Below, in pieces: positions 6,303 through 7,486 of a stretch of 7,486 nt of DNA (positions are counted from its first letter, which is position 1; every line of letters starts with the position of its first letter). A program made the translations under genes and the position numbers. The DNA is from Rhodobacterales bacterium UBA5972 (lineage in GTDB: Bacteria; Pseudomonadota; Alphaproteobacteria; Rhodobacterales; Rhodobacteraceae): positions 6,080-13,565 of the forward strand of contig DJBQ01000029.1 of NCBI GenBank assembly GCA_002430125.1, written 5' to 3'. The notes under the pieces were generated by a model. The model saw nothing but the letters and a program-made list of their open reading frames with translations, was not told the origin of the DNA and did no database searches.

Positions 6303-6746
6303 TTAGGGGCGCACGTAGGCGTAGCCTTGTTCCTGCAATTCAATCAGGCGGACCACACCTGAGGGGGTCAATTTGGCTTCTGCAACCAGCGGCACATCCA
6401 TGCCAGCCTTTTTCACCATTGCGTTAAGGGTGTTGCCGCAGGCCGAAAATGTCAGGCCGGGAATTTCCAGTGACATGGCTGAAATCCGGGTTTCCACGGG
6501 GCTTTTTCCAGCAACCAGCATGTTCAGTCCGGGGCCATAGGCGACCAATTCGATCACAACGGTATCGCCCTGAGATTCATAATAGCTGTTTACGTTCTTG
6601 GCGTTGTTCAGTGCCATATTCATCACTTGCGGATCGTTCTGATCGACATGGATGGCAACGTAGTGTTGTTTTCCGGCGGCCACGGCCATTTGACCGGCCA
6701 ACAGCATCGCCGCAGCGAAGATGGCGAGGCGGGTGAATATTCTCAT
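6303..6746 (-). CDS. Exported DsrE family protein
   Basis: A 147-aa protein with a signal peptide (basic MRIFTR, hydrophobic 7-18, likely cleavage near AVA at 21-23), so a periplasmic location is expected. The mature domain is DsrE/DsrF-like: YVAIHVDQND (29-38), VVIELVAYGPGLNML (63-77), then FSACGNTL (100-107) with the only cysteine, C103, and a C-terminal PSGVVRLIELQEQGYAYVRP typical of small secreted DsrE relatives. Cytoplasmic DsrE proteins carry sulfur on a conserved Cys, and C103 is the candidate equivalent. The real function of the exported forms is unknown to me. The open frame extends 19 codons upstream to 6803, but the ATG at 6746 is chosen because GGGAG (6757-6753) precedes it at 6 nt and it directly begins the signal peptide. 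No sulfur-oxidation genes are visible nearby. Confidence 0.9.
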   Translation of the reverse strand: MRIFTRLAIFAAAMLLAGQMAVAAGKQHYVAIHVDQNDPQVMNMALNNAKNVNSYYESQGDTVVIELVAYGPGLNMLVAGKSPVETRISAMSLEIPGLTFSACGNTLNAMVKKAGMDVPLVAEAKLTPSGVVRLIELQEQGYAYVRP

Positions 6747-6752
6747 TTCTTG

Positions 6753-6757
6753 CTCCC
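6753..6757 (-). promoter_or_regulatory. Ribosome binding site that fixes the DsrE-family start
   Basis: GGGAG (within AAGGGAG on the minus strand) lies 6 nt upstream of the ATG at 6746. It makes the longer reading from 6803 unlikely, because that version would bury both this site and the signal peptide inside the protein. Confidence 0.75.
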
Positions 6758-6862
6758 TTTGGTTTTCAGCTTGGTTGTCATTCGTGTATAGGAATACGTG
6801 CATGTTTGCGGCGCGTTAGCAACCTTTTTCCACTCGACCCTGCGCGATACGCATCTGCTGTC

Positions 6863-6891
6863 TTGAGAACGTATCGGGAACATATTACACT
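6863..6891 (+). promoter_or_regulatory. Predicted sigma-70 promoter of the imuA-like gene, giving a leaderless mRNA
   Basis: TTGAGA (6863-6868) matches the -35 consensus at five of six positions. A 17-bp spacer separates it from TACACT (6886-6891), a 4/6 match to the -10 box. Six bases further on is A6898, the first base of the imuA-like start codon, so transcription is predicted to begin at or next to the ATG. This fits the absence of any Shine-Dalgarno sequence. The spacer contains the LexA box. The layout is seen directly; the start site is inferred from spacing. Confidence 0.6.
6867..6881 (-). promoter_or_regulatory. LexA box (SOS box), alphaproteobacterial type
   Basis: On the minus strand the sequence reads GTTC-CCGATAC-GTTC, an exact GTTC-N7-GTTC direct repeat, the known LexA operator of Alphaproteobacteria. 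It lies between the -35 and -10 boxes, 16 bp before the imuA-like ATG, where bound LexA would block RNA polymerase. Caulobacter imuA is a known SOS gene, so context and site agree. Confidence 0.8.
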
Positions 6892-6897
6892 CAGCCC

Positions 6898-7486
6898 ATG
6901 ACCAACCCTTTGCTGACTCGCCATTCTTATCGCCCGAAACCGGGGCTGGCCTTTCTTGAAGGGCTGTCGCTTGCGCAGGCAAGGGTGCACGAGTTTTGCG
7001 GGTCCGCCCGGCGCACATTGGCGCTGATTGCCGCAAGGGCAACCGAAGGGCCGGTATTCTGGATCAGCCCCGGCTGGACGCACGAGCGCCTGAATGCACA
7101 GGGCGTTTTGGACTTTATCAACCCCGGCCGCCTGACCCTGATAAGCCCGCCGCGCGGTGACGACTTACTGTGGGTGATGGAGGAGATCCTGCGCTCGGGC
7201 TGCGCACCGCTGGTGGTCTGTGAATTGCCCGGCCTGCCGCATCTTACGGCGGTGCGGCGATTACATCTGGCCGCGGAAAATGCCGCGCAAGACCGCAAGG
7301 TATCGCCTTTGGGTCTGTTGCTGACCGCCGGAACCGGTGGAGCCGCCGGCGTGGAAAGCCGCTGGCATATGGCACCGGCGCATATCGGCCAGCGGCAGAT
7401 CTGGCAGTTGGAACGCCGCCGTGCACGGATGGAACCGGTGGCGGATTGGCACGTGGAACGGCACGGACGTGATTTCAGCCTCGTCA
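6898..7486 (+). CDS. imuA: ImuA-like SOS mutagenesis protein (partial, runs off the right edge)
   Basis: An open frame of 196 codons with no stop before the window end. Its pattern fits the ImuA/RecA-like proteins of alphaproteobacteria: VHEFCG (30-35), GPVFWISPG (51-59), PGRLTLISPPRGDDLLWVMEEILRSG (76-101), LTAVRRLHLAAE (116-127) and LGLLLTAGTGG followed by SRWHM (154-158). No Walker A P-loop is visible, as is usual for this divergent RecA-fold group. ImuA supports error-prone translesion synthesis together with ImuB and the polymerase DnaE2, whose genes normally follow and would lie past the edge. ATG 6898 is the only reasonable start. It has no ribosome binding site but sits at the predicted transcription start. 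The LexA box upstream strongly supports the assignment. Made from pattern memory, so a generic RecA-like relative remains possible. Confidence 0.8.
   Translation, partial: MTNPLLTRHSYRPKPGLAFLEGLSLAQARVHEFCGSARRTLALIAARATEGPVFWISPGWTHERLNAQGVLDFINPGRLTLISPPRGDDLLWVMEEILRSGCAPLVVCELPGLPHLTAVRRLHLAAENAAQDRKVSPLGLLLTAGTGGAAGVESRWHMAPAHIGQRQIWQLERRRARMEPVADWHVERHGRDFSLV

Noticed and set aside
6747..6803. N-terminal extension of the DsrE-family protein starting at 6803
   Set aside because: The extension is hydrophilic, precedes a complete signal peptide, and would place a strong ribosome binding site inside the coding region.
6927..7298. 123-codon minus-strand open frame at the right end
   Set aside because: It lies opposite the ImuA-like frame, which carries recognisable conserved blocks and a matching SOS promoter.
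1..7486. CRISPR arrays, tRNA/rRNA genes, insertion sequences, tandem repeats
   Set aside because: No regularly spaced repeats, transposase-like frames, terminal inverted repeats or RNA gene cores were seen in the window.

Overview
The window looks like chromosomal DNA of an alphaproteobacterium, most likely in the Rhodobacteraceae/Roseobacter group. Three things point there: moderately G+C-rich coding sequence, a carnitine-catabolism operon with a carnitine dehydrogenase fused to a hotdog thioesterase, and an imuA-type gene preceded by an exact alphaproteobacterial LexA box (GTTC-N7-GTTC, read on the minus strand). The taxon is inferred from gene content and motifs, not from a database search.

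Positions 1-3935 hold a minus-strand operon for L-carnitine degradation, read right to left. It starts with a BKACE (DUF849) enzyme at 3848-2937, followed by a secreted Blc-like lipocalin at 2860-2327, the carnitine 3-dehydrogenase/thioesterase fusion at 2261-804, and a short-chain dehydrogenase at 807-46 that overlaps the fusion by 4 bp. A possible further gene starts at the left edge. The expected chemistry is L-carnitine to 3-dehydrocarnitine (dehydrogenase domain, NAD), then with acetyl-CoA to betainyl-CoA plus acetoacetate (BKACE), then to glycine betaine plus CoA (hotdog domain). The lipocalin and the SDR have no fixed role in this scheme and are the open questions of the operon. A divergent AraC/GlxA-type regulator (3936-4916, plus strand) resembling CdhR probably controls the operon. 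The short interval between them carries overlapping candidate promoters and a TTGCA-N11-TGCAA dyad.

Positions 4988-6238 (plus strand) encode a short Hsp70/YegD-like ATPase that lacks a substrate-binding domain. It converges on a small exported DsrE-family protein (6746-6303, minus strand), and a strong hairpin between the two genes probably serves as a shared terminator.

Positions 6747-6897 form a divergent intergenic region. Its right part contains a compact SOS promoter: a -35 box, a LexA box in the spacer, a -10 box, and a predicted transcription start at or next to the ATG of an ImuA-like gene. That gene (6898 to the window end) is cut off by the window and has no Shine-Dalgarno sequence, so its mRNA may be leaderless. 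An imuB-dnaE2 mutasome cassette would be expected just beyond the edge.
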